Of a DNA stretch of 64,000 nucleotides, positions 1-9,413 are shown in pieces. The number at the start of each line of letters is the position of its first letter. Positions within the stretch are counted from its first letter, which is position 1. The DNA comes from Limihaloglobus sulfuriphilus (GTDB lineage: Bacteria; Planctomycetota; Phycisphaerae; Sedimentisphaerales; Sedimentisphaeraceae), in NCBI RefSeq assembly GCF_001999965.1, contig NZ_CP019646.1, positions 806,001 through 870,000 of the forward strand. Direction: 5' to 3'. The notes beneath the pieces are model-generated. The model had not been told where the DNA came from. It saw only the letters and a list, made by a program, of their open reading frames with translations, and did not search any database. Both the position numbers and the translations under genes were made by a program.

Positions 1-437
<437 letters not shown>

Positions 438-466
438 CTAAATGCTTGTTAAAAAAATTATATCAT

Positions 467-496
467 AAATGCCCGTTTTACACTTTTCAGGCATTT
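467..496. terminator. Small hairpin between the LptD-like gene and fba
   Basis: The inverted repeat AAATGCC (467-473) and GGCATTT (490-496) has a 16-nt loop. It lies just after the LptD-like gene on the minus strand and is followed there, after a short gap, by a run of T. The stem is short, so a terminator role is only plausible. Confidence 0.35.
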
Positions 497-505
497 TTCA
501 CGCTG

Positions 506-3487
506 TTATTCATACATAGCGGGGTTGGATACGCCGACATAACGCCTTGAGCCTATAACGACATCTTCAACACCTTCAGGCCATATACTAAGAACTATTG
601 AGCTTGTGTCAAGAGAAGCGTCTGTAGCAAAGATAAGTCCGTAATAAATTCTGTGGTACTTGCGTATCAATGCAACCTGGCTGGTTGTATTTCTTCCAAA
701 GTCAAAGTTGTATTCCTGAGCAAAGCTGACTGTATATCTCTCATTTATCCGATATGTTATAGCGAATTCCGCGTTGTTGGAGCCTTTTTCGTAATACTCT
801 CCCAACGCATTTGTAAATATTGTATCATTAAGGTACCTGTTACCGAGATAAATGTTCATGTCCGGCCAGATATAGCGGCTGATTCCAACATTGAGCTGTT
901 CGAGTTTGCCGCTTTCCAGGCCGTAATTGAAATCACTTAAAAAGGCCAGTGTGTCTGTAACATGCCAGTTGTACTTGCCATTTAAAGAGTTGTTTCTGTG
1001 TCCGTAATATGGGCCGTATCTCCTGTCAAAGAGAGTTGAACTGCCGGAGGCAAATGCGTATCTTGCAGGGCCGCCGTTTTCATCATCGTCAGAGAACCAT
1101 GTCAGGTTTAAATCCAGATTCATCCAGTTGACCAGAGTCGGTGATTCCGGATTTCCCCGTTTGGTCTGCCATATCTGCTCGATGCCGATATTGTACATAT
1201 CCCGCATTTCGATTGCATCATCACTTTCCTGATAGCCCGTAAGCTCGGCGTGAGGGCGGATGATATGTCTAATTCCGTTAATGTCCCATCTTTGCGATTT
1301 TACGCCGGGGTCGGTTTTTGAGAACATGGTTGAAGCCCTCAGGCCGTATTCGCCGAGGAGCATGTTGTTTTCAGGGTCAACGGCGTTTCCGCTGATATCG
1401 GTATTGTACTGCATACCGTCATCATACACATAACTGCCTGCGATATATGGCACTATCTTAAATTTATCTATCAGCAGAGGCATGTCGATTTCCTGGCGTG
1501 TGTGGGCGTGAGTGAAGAACGGCTCATCAGCCGCGCCTGAGCTGTTGTCCATAAGGCTTCGCAGGTGTCCGCCGTAAGATTCACTGTACCAGGTAAGACG
1601 GCCGTTCCAGAGGTCCTGGCCGACGAGGTTGTGGCGGAAGCTGGGAAGCTCCTCGGTCTCATTCGTAAAGTCGTTCAGCCGCCACTTGCCAAGTATCGAA
1701 AATGCCTGATTATCCCAGCTCCTTTTCAGGTGTATCAGTGTTTCCTGGTCCTTGTCCTCGTAAAATTCGTTCCTCTCGTAGCTCTCAAGGAAGTTCCTGT
1801 CAGAGAGGTAGCTCAGCTCGGTTGAAAGCTGCCAGTCATAATCTAAATATTTACGGTAGCGGTAGGTAAAGCGGCCGCGGTAATCACTTTCAGGGGCTAA
1901 ATTTCTTCGGCTGTCAATCCGCCCGAGACGGTCCTGGCCCCAGTCCTTGATTATATATGATTTAAGCTCACCGAAACTGTCGCTGTCCTCAAATTCAATG
2001 TCTGTACCGGCACCAAAACCCCGCTTGCTGTAGTAGTCGAGAAGAAGATCGCTTGATACGCCGGGTTTTTGTGCAAATCCCAGCAGCCTCGAGAGATACC
2101 AGCTTGATTCAAGGCCGGTGCCGAAGTGACTGTTATTAGCGACGCTGAGCTTCCTAACCGGGAGCTCGGGCCGTTCAAGGCCGGATGTCAGGCTGGGCCA
2201 CTTGAAGATAGACCAGTTTCCGTGTTTTACTGTAACGTCCTTCAGCTCGGCTACATAACGAGATTCAAGCCGGCGGCTTTTCTCGTCAATCGTCTCATAG
2301 TCAGAAACCACTACGCTCGAAGCGTTGGCTGAGAGCTGGGGCAGGTAAAACTCGTCGCTCGTTAGGGTTACGTTTTTTGCACTGAAGATCCCATCTGTTA
2401 CCTGGGCTATTTCCTCGGCACGCATGTAAATCGGTATGCCAAGCCCCGGATCATATCGCCTCATCTCGGAGTTGATGGCTAAAGCCTCTTTCGAATTGAA
2501 GTTATAATAAAGCTCATCCGCCCGTATTACATAGTCACCCTGCGCCATTGTAACGTTGCCGCCAACGTATATCGCGTTGACATTAGCCGCGGCGAACATG
2601 TCTTCCATTTCGCCTTCCTGTTGGTCGGAGCCACTTTGTCCTTCGTAGAAAACGACGGCGTAATCAGCCTGAAACTCGATCATGTTTCCGCGGTCATCGA
2701 GTTTTTTCCAGAGATAGAACCTGCCGATAATTGTAGCTGCGTTATCGCCGGAAGGGGTTGTTGTCTTTTCAATCTCGAGCTGTTCGTCCCAGAAACTGGA
2801 AATGTTTATAGGGTAGTCAAATTCCTCAGCGACCGGGGTTCCTATGACGCTTGATTTGCTTTTTGGAGTTCTTTTGTCAGTAAGGTCAGGCACAAACCAG
2901 GAAAATATCCCGCTGCGGCCGCCGCCGGTTTCCACTGCTTCATCTACGCCGACATTTTCCGGTACTCTGGCGCTTTCACTGATCCAGCGTGTGAGGTCTT
3001 CGGGTTTGATGTATTGCGATGCACGGCTGTAAATGTCAGTAGAACGCGGGTCGGAACTTGTTTTCTCCTCTGTGTTTATGAACACATTGCCTGACACCCT
3101 GAATCCGCTCATCATTGCCTGGCCGGTCGCGATTGTCTGCTCGGTGAAAGACGTTGCACCTGCGTTGGGGCCTTTGTTTATCTTTACATTGCCTTCGAGG
3201 TAAATTCTAACCTCATATTCTATCTCACTGCGGCCGGCCCAGACCTGTTGTACAGTGTCGATCCACACCAAGCCGGAATCGCTGTAAAACTCGTTTGCAC
3301 CTATGCTTAGATTTAGACCTTCTTCAAAAAGCAGTATGTGCTTACCTTCCCCGGGAGAAACCTGAGAAAGTTTATTTCCGCTAAGGTGCAGATTCTGGCC
3401 GGAGATTATCCCGCCGCCGCCGAATATCCACGATACTGCCGACAATATGACCAGCAGCAGCGCTATGTAAAATCGTTCAGTTCGCAT
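506..3487 (-). CDS. LptD/OstA-like outer membrane assembly protein
   Basis: A 993-residue protein with a hydrophobic N-terminus (about residues 6-25), consistent with an uncleaved anchor or signal peptide. Residues about 60-400 contain beta-rich segments such as GNVTMAQGDYVIRADELYYN, typical of the OstA/LptA-type periplasmic domain. The rest is tyrosine- and tryptophan-rich, with alternating hydrophobic strands (for example YRGRFTYRYRKYLDYDWQLS), typical of a C-terminal LptD-type outer membrane beta-barrel. LptD places lipopolysaccharide in the outer leaflet of the outer membrane. The length fits large LptD proteins. No other lpt gene is adjacent. The family call rests on this architecture and not on a sequence search; a generic large barrel is the main alternative. 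Confidence 0.72.
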   Translation of the reverse strand: MRTERFYIALLLVILSAVSWIFGGGGIISGQNLHLSGNKLSQVSPGEGKHILLFEEGLNLSIGANEFYSDSGLVWIDTVQQVWAGRSEIEYEVRIYLEGNVKINKGPNAGATSFTEQTIATGQAMMSGFRVSGNVFINTEEKTSSDPRSTDIYSRASQYIKPEDLTRWISESARVPENVGVDEAVETGGGRSGIFSWFVPDLTDKRTPKSKSSVIGTPVAEEFDYPINISSFWDEQLEIEKTTTPSGDNAATIIGRFYLWKKLDDRGNMIEFQADYAVVFYEGQSGSDQQEGEMEDMFAAANVNAIYVGGNVTMAQGDYVIRADELYYNFNSKEALAINSEMRRYDPGLGIPIYMRAEEIAQVTDGIFSAKNVTLTSDEFYLPQLSANASSVVVSDYETIDEKSRRLESRYVAELKDVTVKHGNWSIFKWPSLTSGLERPELPVRKLSVANNSHFGTGLESSWYLSRLLGFAQKPGVSSDLLLDYYSKRGFGAGTDIEFEDSDSFGELKSYIIKDWGQDRLGRIDSRRNLAPESDYRGRFTYRYRKYLDYDWQLSTELSYLSDRNFLESYERNEFYEDKDQETLIHLKRSWDNQAFSILGKWRLNDFTNETEELPSFRHNLVGQDLWNGRLTWYSESYGGHLRSLMDNSSGAADEPFFTHAHTRQEIDMPLLIDKFKIVPYIAGSYVYDDGMQYNTDISGNAVDPENNMLLGEYGLRASTMFSKTDPGVKSQRWDINGIRHIIRPHAELTGYQESDDAIEMRDMYNIGIEQIWQTKRGNPESPTLVNWMNLDLNLTWFSDDDENGGPARYAFASGSSTLFDRRYGPYYGHRNNSLNGKYNWHVTDTLAFLSDFNYGLESGKLEQLNVGISRYIWPDMNIYLGNRYLNDTIFTNALGEYYEKGSNNAEFAITYRINERYTVSFAQEYNFDFGRNTTSQVALIRKYHRIYYGLIFATDASLDTSSIVLSIWPEGVEDVVIGSRRYVGVSNPAMYE

Positions 3488-3805
3488 ACAGACCCTTAAG
3501 TCAATGATACTCTATATTAAACAAAAAAGTATTCTACAGCTTTATCCCGTGGAATCCAGCAAAAAAATGACCAGGCAGAGCATTATCATCCCAGTTGAGT
3601 GTTTGTTTTATTGTGATTTTGGATTATTGCGGCGGTTTGCCCTTATCTCGTAACCCCAAAACAGTTCAATTAAGCTGGAATTTGAATTTTTATAATCAAT
3701 TCAGCAAAACATATTTTAAAATATTTGATAAAGTACGTAAAATATTGTAAATTATGAATTACCGTTATAATCTTTATAGAGTGTTTGTTATAAACGGAGA
3801 TAAAA
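3488..3805 (+). promoter_or_regulatory. AT-rich intergenic region with likely TRAP operon promoter
   Basis: This 318-bp region separates the divergent LptD-like and TRAP genes. A TATAAT at 3766-3771 lies 35 bp before dctP and is a reasonable -10 box. The upstream match is poor (TTGTAA at 3745-3750, only 15 bp away). No ORF, RNA gene or clear operator was seen in the rest. Confidence 0.35.
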
Positions 3806-4777
3806 ATGATCAGGTTTGGTAATCTGGCTGTCTTGGCGGCCTTGCTTGCGGTTTATGGCGCAGAAGCGAGAACACTTCGTCTGGCGCATGGTCTAAATAC
3901 CGAGCACCCCGTGCACAAAGGCATGGTGTATATGGCCCGGCGAGTCGAAGAAATATCTGACGGTAAGCTCAAAATTAAGATATATCCGTCTGAACAACTC
4001 GGCAATGAAAAAGAATGCATCGAGGCACTTCAGCTTGGTTATCTGGCAATGACAAAGACTTCTTCGGCGACAATGGAGCTTTTTGTAGAAGATTACTGTG
4101 TGCTCGGGGTGCCGTATCTGTTCAGAGATTCAGAGCATTTCTGGAAGGTTGCCATGGGCCCGATAGGAAAAGAGATACTGGATTCAGGTATTTCAAAGCG
4201 GCTAAAGGGTTTATGTTATTATGACGCCGGCGCACGCAGTTTTTATGCACGCAAGCCTATACTGTCTCCGGCAGATTTATGCCGCGATGGCAAAGTTCTG
4301 AAGGTTCGTGTTCAGAACAGTCCAATGGCGACTGAGATGGTAAATGTGATGGGAGGTGCCGCGACTCCAATACCATGGGGGGAGCTGTATTCAGCGCTCG
4401 ACCAGGGAGTGGTTGACGCCGCGGAAAACAATCCGCCCTCACTGTATGTTTCCCGCCATTATGAGATATGCAAGTATTACTGTCTCGACGAACATGCCCG
4501 GGTTCCTGATATACTGGTTATCAGCAGCAGGGTATGGAACAGTCTAAGCGGTGAAGAACAGAAATGGCTTGAGCAGGCAGCTGACGAGTCCGTGGCTCAT
4601 CAGAAGAAACTCTGGGCTGAATTTGAAGAGTTCTCTCTAAAGGAAGTCGCCAAAAACGGCGTTGAGATTATCGAGGTCGAGAAACAGCCGTTTATTGACA
4701 GTGTAAAACCGATCTGGGAAAAATACAAGGATGGCAGAGTTGGAGAGTTGATTAGGCGAATTGTGGAGGTTGAATGA
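3806..4777 (+). CDS. dctP: TRAP transporter substrate-binding protein (DctP family)
   Basis: A 323-residue periplasmic solute-binding protein of a tripartite ATP-independent (TRAP) transporter, which captures carboxylate-type substrates and delivers them to the DctQM membrane complex. It has a short signal peptide with probable cleavage after AEA near residue 22, followed by the family-typical start LRLAHGLNTEHPVHKGM. It also shows IKIYPSEQLGNEKECIEALQ and a VRVQNSPM segment containing the arginine that commonly salt-bridges the substrate carboxylate. ATG 3806 follows GGAGAT. It is the first gene of a three-gene operon and overlaps dctQ by 4 bp (ATGA). The substrate cannot be told from sequence; organic or sugar acids are typical. 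Confidence 0.92.
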   Translation: MIRFGNLAVLAALLAVYGAEARTLRLAHGLNTEHPVHKGMVYMARRVEEISDGKLKIKIYPSEQLGNEKECIEALQLGYLAMTKTSSATMELFVEDYCVLGVPYLFRDSEHFWKVAMGPIGKEILDSGISKRLKGLCYYDAGARSFYARKPILSPADLCRDGKVLKVRVQNSPMATEMVNVMGGAATPIPWGELYSALDQGVVDAAENNPPSLYVSRHYEICKYYCLDEHARVPDILVISSRVWNSLSGEEQKWLEQAADESVAHQKKLWAEFEEFSLKEVAKNGVEIIEVEKQPFIDSVKPIWEKYKDGRVGELIRRIVEVE

Positions 4778-5310
4778 TGCTTCATTTTATTAAACAGATC
4801 AAGCTGGCACTCGACAGGATTCTCGAGGGAATTGTAATAATAGCTATGTCACTGCTTGTTTTTGACGTGCTCTGGCAGGTATTTGCCCGTAAAGTCCTTG
4901 AAAACCCGAGTAAATGGACAGAAGAAGCAGCAACATTTCTGCTTGTATGGGTTGCCCTTCTTGGAGCCGCGGTTGCTCTGGGCCGCGGGGCACATCTCGG
5001 CATAGATTACTTTACCGGCAAACTGGCCCTGGCTAAACGAATCAAAATAGAGACAGCCGCCTTTACGCTGATTTTTTTGTTCTCCGCTTATGTTATGGTT
5101 TACGGCGGCTGGGATTTTGTCAGCACAACCCTTGAGCTGGGCCAGGTGTCAGCTTCTCTGGGTATAAAGATGGGTTACATATATCTGGCAGTTCCAGTAA
5201 GTGGTGTTTTTATGTGTATATACAGTTTTATGGGAATAGCCGAGAGGCTCAGCGGCAGGGCAGATATACCAGTATCTGATCAGGATAATGACGGGGAGGT
5301 TTCAAAATGA
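4774..5310 (+). CDS. dctQ: TRAP transporter small permease (DctQ family)
   Basis: A 178-residue membrane protein with four predicted hydrophobic helices (about residues 15-40, 50-70, 90-110 and 130-155), the usual DctQ topology. The motif NPSKWTEEAATFLLVWVALL is characteristic of the family. DctQ forms the small membrane subunit that pairs with DctM and docks the binding protein. It overlaps dctP upstream and dctM downstream by 4 bp each, so the three are almost certainly translationally coupled. A charged C-terminal tail (DQDNDGE) follows the last helix. Confidence 0.9.
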   Translation: MMLHFIKQIKLALDRILEGIVIIAMSLLVFDVLWQVFARKVLENPSKWTEEAATFLLVWVALLGAAVALGRGAHLGIDYFTGKLALAKRIKIETAAFTLIFLFSAYVMVYGGWDFVSTTLELGQVSASLGIKMGYIYLAVPVSGVFMCIYSFMGIAERLSGRADIPVSDQDNDGEVSK

Positions 5311-6602
5311 GTTTAGCTGTTGTAGTTCTTGTACTGGCATTTGTTACACTTCTTATTATGAATGTTCCTGTAGCGTTTTGTATGGGTATAGCTACAGTGC
5401 TGGCGTTTCTCTTTATGCAGGCTCCGGCCGCTGTGGCTACCGCGCACAATATCGCATCCGGAATTGACAGTTTCACCTTGCTGGCGATACCCTTTTTTAT
5501 TCTTTCAGGGCTTCTTATGGGCCATGGCGGAATTGCCCGGCGGCTGATTGATTTTGCTAATGTTCTTGTAGGCCGTTTTAAAGGCGGTCTGGCGATGGTT
5601 AATATACTGACATGTATGTTCTTTGGTGCTATAAGCGGTTCAGCCGCCGCGGCGGTATCAAGTGTGGGCGGTTTCATGATACCGATGATGAATAAGCACG
5701 GCTATGACCGTGATTTCAACACATCTGTAACGGTAACCGCCGCTACGACGGGGCTTTTAATACCGCCGAGCAATGTCATGATTGTTTATTCTCTTGCTAC
5801 CGGCGGGGCAGTGTCTATTGCGGGCATGTTCATAGCCGGTATCCTGCCGGGGGTGCTGGTTGGTATTGGTCTGATGGTTGTCAGTCTTTATTTTTCCATT
5901 AAAAACAACTACGGAGAGGGCGAAAGAGCTTCGGCGGGCGAGGCTGTAATGAAGTTTTTCCAGGCGATACCGGCTCTTCTGCTGATCATCATTGTAATGG
6001 GCGGAATACTCGCCGGCTGGTTTACGGCTACCGAAGCCTCGGCAGTTGCGGTCGCGTGGTCATTTCTGCTGGCGGTTGTTTTTTACCGTGAGGTTAAAAT
6101 CACCGAGCTTCCCTCGCTGATGCTTAAATGCGGGGTGATGACATCGGTAGTGTTCCTGCTGATTGGTACAAGCATGGCGATGTCCTGGGTTTTGGCCGCA
6201 GAGAACGTGCCGCAGAACATCAGCGCTGCGCTGGTAAGCCTTACGGACAATAAGTATATACTGCTGCTGCTGATAAATATGATTCTGCTGGCAGTCGGTA
6301 CCTTTATGGATATGACTCCGGCTGTTCTGATTTTTACGCCGATATTTCTGCCGATTGTGCGGAATCTGGGGATACATCCGCTCCATTTTGGGATTATCCT
6401 GATAATGAACCTCTGTATCGGGCTGTGCACACCGCCGGTTGGAACATGTCTGTTTCTCGGCTGCGGCATAGGTGAAACAACAGTGGCTAATGTGATGAGA
6501 AAAATCATACCCTTTTTTATTGCTATGGTAATTACGCTGCTTCTATGCACTTACATCAGCTGGATCACTCTGTTTCTGCCGGGAATTTCGGGCTTTATTT
6601 AA
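5307..6602 (+). CDS. dctM: TRAP transporter large permease (DctM family)
   Basis: A 431-residue, highly hydrophobic protein with about 11-12 predicted helices, the transport subunit of the TRAP system that uses an ion gradient to drive uptake. Family signatures seen: FFILSGLLMGHGGIARRLID, a GAISGSAAAAVSSVGGFMIP segment, TGLLIPPSNVMIVYS, and the near-repeat LCIGLCTPPVGTCLFLGCGIG toward the C-terminus. The start overlaps the dctQ stop (ATGA). It is the last gene of the operon; a bidirectional hairpin follows. Length matches the family. Confidence 0.93.
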   Translation: MSLAVVVLVLAFVTLLIMNVPVAFCMGIATVLAFLFMQAPAAVATAHNIASGIDSFTLLAIPFFILSGLLMGHGGIARRLIDFANVLVGRFKGGLAMVNILTCMFFGAISGSAAAAVSSVGGFMIPMMNKHGYDRDFNTSVTVTAATTGLLIPPSNVMIVYSLATGGAVSIAGMFIAGILPGVLVGIGLMVVSLYFSIKNNYGEGERASAGEAVMKFFQAIPALLLIIIVMGGILAGWFTATEASAVAVAWSFLLAVVFYREVKITELPSLMLKCGVMTSVVFLLIGTSMAMSWVLAAENVPQNISAALVSLTDNKYILLLLINMILLAVGTFMDMTPAVLIFTPIFLPIVRNLGIHPLHFGIILIMNLCIGLCTPPVGTCLFLGCGIGETTVANVMRKIIPFFIAMVITLLLCTYISWITLFLPGISGFI

Positions 6603-6608
6603 TCTATG

Positions 6609-6648
6609 GTTAAAAAGTCTCTTACCTGCAGCAGAGATTGTTTTTAAC
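6609..6648. terminator. Bidirectional terminator between dctM and zwf
   Basis: An inverted repeat pairs GTTAAAAAGTCTCT (6609-6622) with AGAGATTGTTTTTAAC (6633-6648). A-rich and T-rich outer arms give a U tract on either transcript. It lies between two convergent genes and overlaps the zwf stop codon, fitting a shared intrinsic terminator. Confidence 0.65.
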
Positions 6649-8026
6649 TCCATTTAAGGTTATTCCGCTCGTTGAATAATGCCATTTCTTCAGGGCCGTC
6701 AGAACCTTTTTCGTATGGATAGATTTTAATCCTTTCGATCGGGTCAACGACTTTCCAGGCGTTTTGCAGCTCATCGAAACGTGTAAACGTTGTCTGGTCG
6801 CCGTTTATGACATCATTTAGCAGGTTTTCGTAGCCTTCGGGGGTGTTTTCTCCAAACAGGCATGTATAACAGAAATCCAGCTTGACCTGTGTGGCTCTCT
6901 TTTCGCCCGGGGTTTTGGTGTTTACATACAGCGAAATTCCTTCATCGGGGAATATCCTGATTTCGAGAATATTGCCTTCTGTGCTGTAATCATCGTCAAA
7001 TAAACACTTTACCTTCTTGAATTTCACTGTGATTTTCGATTCTTTTTTGCTCAGAAATTTTCCCGTACGCAAAAACACCGGTACACCAGCCCAGCGGCTG
7101 TTAAGGATTTCCAGATTAAGGGCGGCAAATGTGTCGGTTTTCGAGTCTTGAGGAATGTCTTTTTCCTGTTTGTAGCCGCGGTACTGGCCAAGCAGGGCAT
7201 CACGTACCACCATGTCCTTTATGACCTGGGCCTTTCTGTCCCGCAAGCCTTTGCCTGTAATTGAATCCGGTATTTCCATTGTCAGCAGCGCCAGAAGCTG
7301 AATCATGTGATTTTGCACCATGTCCCGCACCGCACCGTAAGTATCGTAGTAGGCTCCTCTTTCAGAAATACCAATGTTCTCATCAAGTTTTATCTGTATG
7401 CTTTCGATGTGGGCATTGTTCCAAATCGGCTCAAAAATCCTGTTTGTAAACCGCAGTACGGATATCGTCCCAACGATTTCTTTGCCCAGATAGTGGTCTA
7501 TCCTGTAGGTCTGTTCTTCTGTGAATGTCTCGCTGATTACATCGTTTAGTTTTTTTGAAGATTTTTCGTCCCTGCCGAAAGGTTTCTCAAAGACCACCTT
7601 TGTTTTGCAGTTTTTCTGCTGGGCGATTTCGGTTTTAATCAGATTGCCGGAGATGACATCGAAATGGTTTGAGCCGGTTGCAAGGTAAAAAATTCTATCA
7701 TAGACAGCCGTTTTGTCCAGCTTGTCGATGGCGTTCTTAAGTTGTGCAAACTCCTGTTCATGGGTAAAATTCGCTGAAAAGTAAGTTGTGTTTTCTTTGA
7801 GCCGTTTTATAAGTCCCGGGTCAGGCTCCGGATCCAGTTTCTCTATAAACTCTAAAGCGGTGTCAACCATCTTTTCGCCGCTGTAAGGGCGTCTGGATAT
7901 GCCGAATACGTGGAATTTTTCAAGTTTGCCGTGTTTGAGCAGGTTGTATATAGCAGGAATAAGTTTGCGTTTTGAGAGGTCGCCGGTTGCGCCGAATATG
8001 ATAAAGATAAAACCTTTTGTGTTCAT
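6644..8026 (-). CDS. zwf: Glucose-6-phosphate 1-dehydrogenase
   Basis: A 460-residue enzyme that oxidises glucose-6-phosphate to 6-phosphogluconolactone while making NAD(P)H, the entry step of the oxidative pentose phosphate pathway. Seen: the N-terminal nucleotide-binding motif GATGDLSKRKLIPAIY (from about residue 12) and the signature RIDHYLGKE with the substrate-binding and catalytic His/Lys region. Length is close to the usual 480-500. No pgl or gnd gene is adjacent. It is convergent with the TRAP operon and shares a terminator with it. Confidence 0.95.
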   Translation of the reverse strand: MNTKGFIFIIFGATGDLSKRKLIPAIYNLLKHGKLEKFHVFGISRRPYSGEKMVDTALEFIEKLDPEPDPGLIKRLKENTTYFSANFTHEQEFAQLKNAIDKLDKTAVYDRIFYLATGSNHFDVISGNLIKTEIAQQKNCKTKVVFEKPFGRDEKSSKKLNDVISETFTEEQTYRIDHYLGKEIVGTISVLRFTNRIFEPIWNNAHIESIQIKLDENIGISERGAYYDTYGAVRDMVQNHMIQLLALLTMEIPDSITGKGLRDRKAQVIKDMVVRDALLGQYRGYKQEKDIPQDSKTDTFAALNLEILNSRWAGVPVFLRTGKFLSKKESKITVKFKKVKCLFDDDYSTEGNILEIRIFPDEGISLYVNTKTPGEKRATQVKLDFCYTCLFGENTPEGYENLLNDVINGDQTTFTRFDELQNAWKVVDPIERIKIYPYEKGSDGPEEMALFNERNNLKWS

Positions 8027-8227
8027 TTTAGAAATCCTATTCTATTTTATGCTTAATAAATGATTTAGAGATTATTGTAACAGTATTCATTGCTCTGTTC
8101 AAGCATTTAGGCTGATATTTTGGCTATAAAAAGAAGCCGAAACAAAGCGATGCAATTTGAAAAGTTGTTTATCATTTTGTTAAATCGAGTATAATCGCTT
8201 TTTTAGTTTTAGATCTGATAGGTAAAA

Positions 8228-9013
8228 ATGTCATTATATTTTCAAAGCATATTAAGCAGCAGTTCAGGTAACTGTCTTGCATTGTGGTCAGAGACAACGC
8301 GGCTTCTAATAGACTGTGGATTCAGTTCCATGAAAAAGACCCGTGAGGCCATAACAGGAGTTTATGGTGACCCTTATAATGCTCACGCGGTACTCGTAAC
8401 TCACATGCACGGCGACCATATTTCCTATTATCCTCTTAGGGCTCTTGAGAATTGCGGCATTCCGGTTCATGTTCACAGCGACTGCATTGAGCAGTTAAAA
8501 ACAAGGCATTTCAGGGAATACGGATTTGCTAATCTTGTGATATCCCCTTTTGAGTTTAAGAGTTTTGAGGTGGGAGATTTCCAAGTAACTCCGTTTGAGG
8601 TAGCTCACAATCCCGCTTTCCGTACCTGCGGTTTTATAATCCGCCATGGCGATAAAAAAATAGTTGTAGCTACGGATTTCAATGAATGGCAGAGTATTTT
8701 CGGGCACTTTATCGATGCGGATTTTATCTTTGTCGAATCCAATCATGATTTAGAGCTCTTGCGTAAATACTATAACCCCAACAGCATATACCATCTGCCT
8801 AACCCCTCTGCCGCGGAATTTCTGTTAAATCTGAGCATACATAACAAGAAGCAGCCCGATAAAATCATGTTCGGCCACCTCAGCTCCCAGCGTAACCGCT
8901 GCGACATTGCTTTGCGGGAGACCTGTATGACTTTTGATTCAGCCGGCAGGAAGATGGATTTCGAATTGGTGGCGGCACCGCTGAGGTTCCCAGGCGATGT
9001 TATCAGCATTTAA
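8228..9013 (+). CDS. MBL-fold metallo-hydrolase (YycJ/WalJ-like)
   Basis: A 261-residue metallo-beta-lactamase-fold protein. The metal-binding motif THMHGDHI (HxHxDH) is at about residues 58-65, and downstream metal ligands are present in EVAHNPAFRTCGF, VATDFNEW and FVESNHD, then FGHLSSQ near the C-terminus. The N-terminus FQSILSSSSGNCL is typical of the WalJ/YycJ group, often described as an exonuclease-like hydrolase linked to cell-wall signalling or DNA metabolism. The exact substrate is not known. A TATAAT at 8191-8196 suggests a separate promoter. An IS starts 38 bp after the stop. Confidence 0.82.
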   Translation: MSLYFQSILSSSSGNCLALWSETTRLLIDCGFSSMKKTREAITGVYGDPYNAHAVLVTHMHGDHISYYPLRALENCGIPVHVHSDCIEQLKTRHFREYGFANLVISPFEFKSFEVGDFQVTPFEVAHNPAFRTCGFIIRHGDKKIVVATDFNEWQSIFGHFIDADFIFVESNHDLELLRKYYNPNSIYHLPNPSAAEFLLNLSIHNKKQPDKIMFGHLSSQRNRCDIALRETCMTFDSAGRKMDFELVAAPLRFPGDVISI

Positions 9014-9072
9014 ACCCGCTCATTAAATATAGAGCTGCACACCCTGCGTGCAGGGCAATCGCATCTAAAATA

Positions 9073-9303
9073 TCATTTTTTAGGCTTTTCGGTTAGTTTT
9101 TTTCTTTCAAGGCGTGTTATCCGTATGATTTCGTCAGCATATTGTTGCACTAAGTCCATGAATTGGTTGTAACTATCTATGTCAGCCTGCAGTGCTTCAA
9201 GCTCATCCTTTGGGACATATCGCACAACATTGGCTCCATTTTTCCACGTTTGGTGGTTGAAATGCTGCCGGTTTTTCATCTGACATATTTTCCCTCGTTC
9301 CAT
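9073..9303 (-). CDS. Small IS passenger protein of unknown function (DUF6788-like)
   Basis: A 76-residue charged protein encoded inside the ISAs1 element, antisense to the transposase and divergent from it. The central part WKNGANVVRYVPKDELEALQ followed by a predicted helix resembles small transposon-associated proteins of the DUF6788 type; this match is from memory. No transmembrane segment is seen. ATG 9303 has a poor ribosome site; an internal ATG after GAGGG (protein starting MKNRQ) is an alternative start. Its position between the left inverted repeat and the transposase promoter suggests a role in the element, but no function is known. Confidence 0.55.
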   Translation of the reverse strand: MERGKICQMKNRQHFNHQTWKNGANVVRYVPKDELEALQADIDSYNQFMDLVQQYADEIIRITRLERKKLTEKPKK

Positions 9304-9413
9304 TCGCTCTATTTTTGCGATTTTTTCTAATAATTTTATAGCTTTTTTGTCTTTTTCATTATAGTATAATATATAGTATTCTATATCTTTGCAACGTTAA
9401 AACGAGGAAAATT

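Noticed and set aside
5249-5677. A 142-codon minus-strand frame over the dctQ-dctM junction
   Set aside because: It is antisense to two overlapping transporter genes with clear motifs and has no recognisable features.
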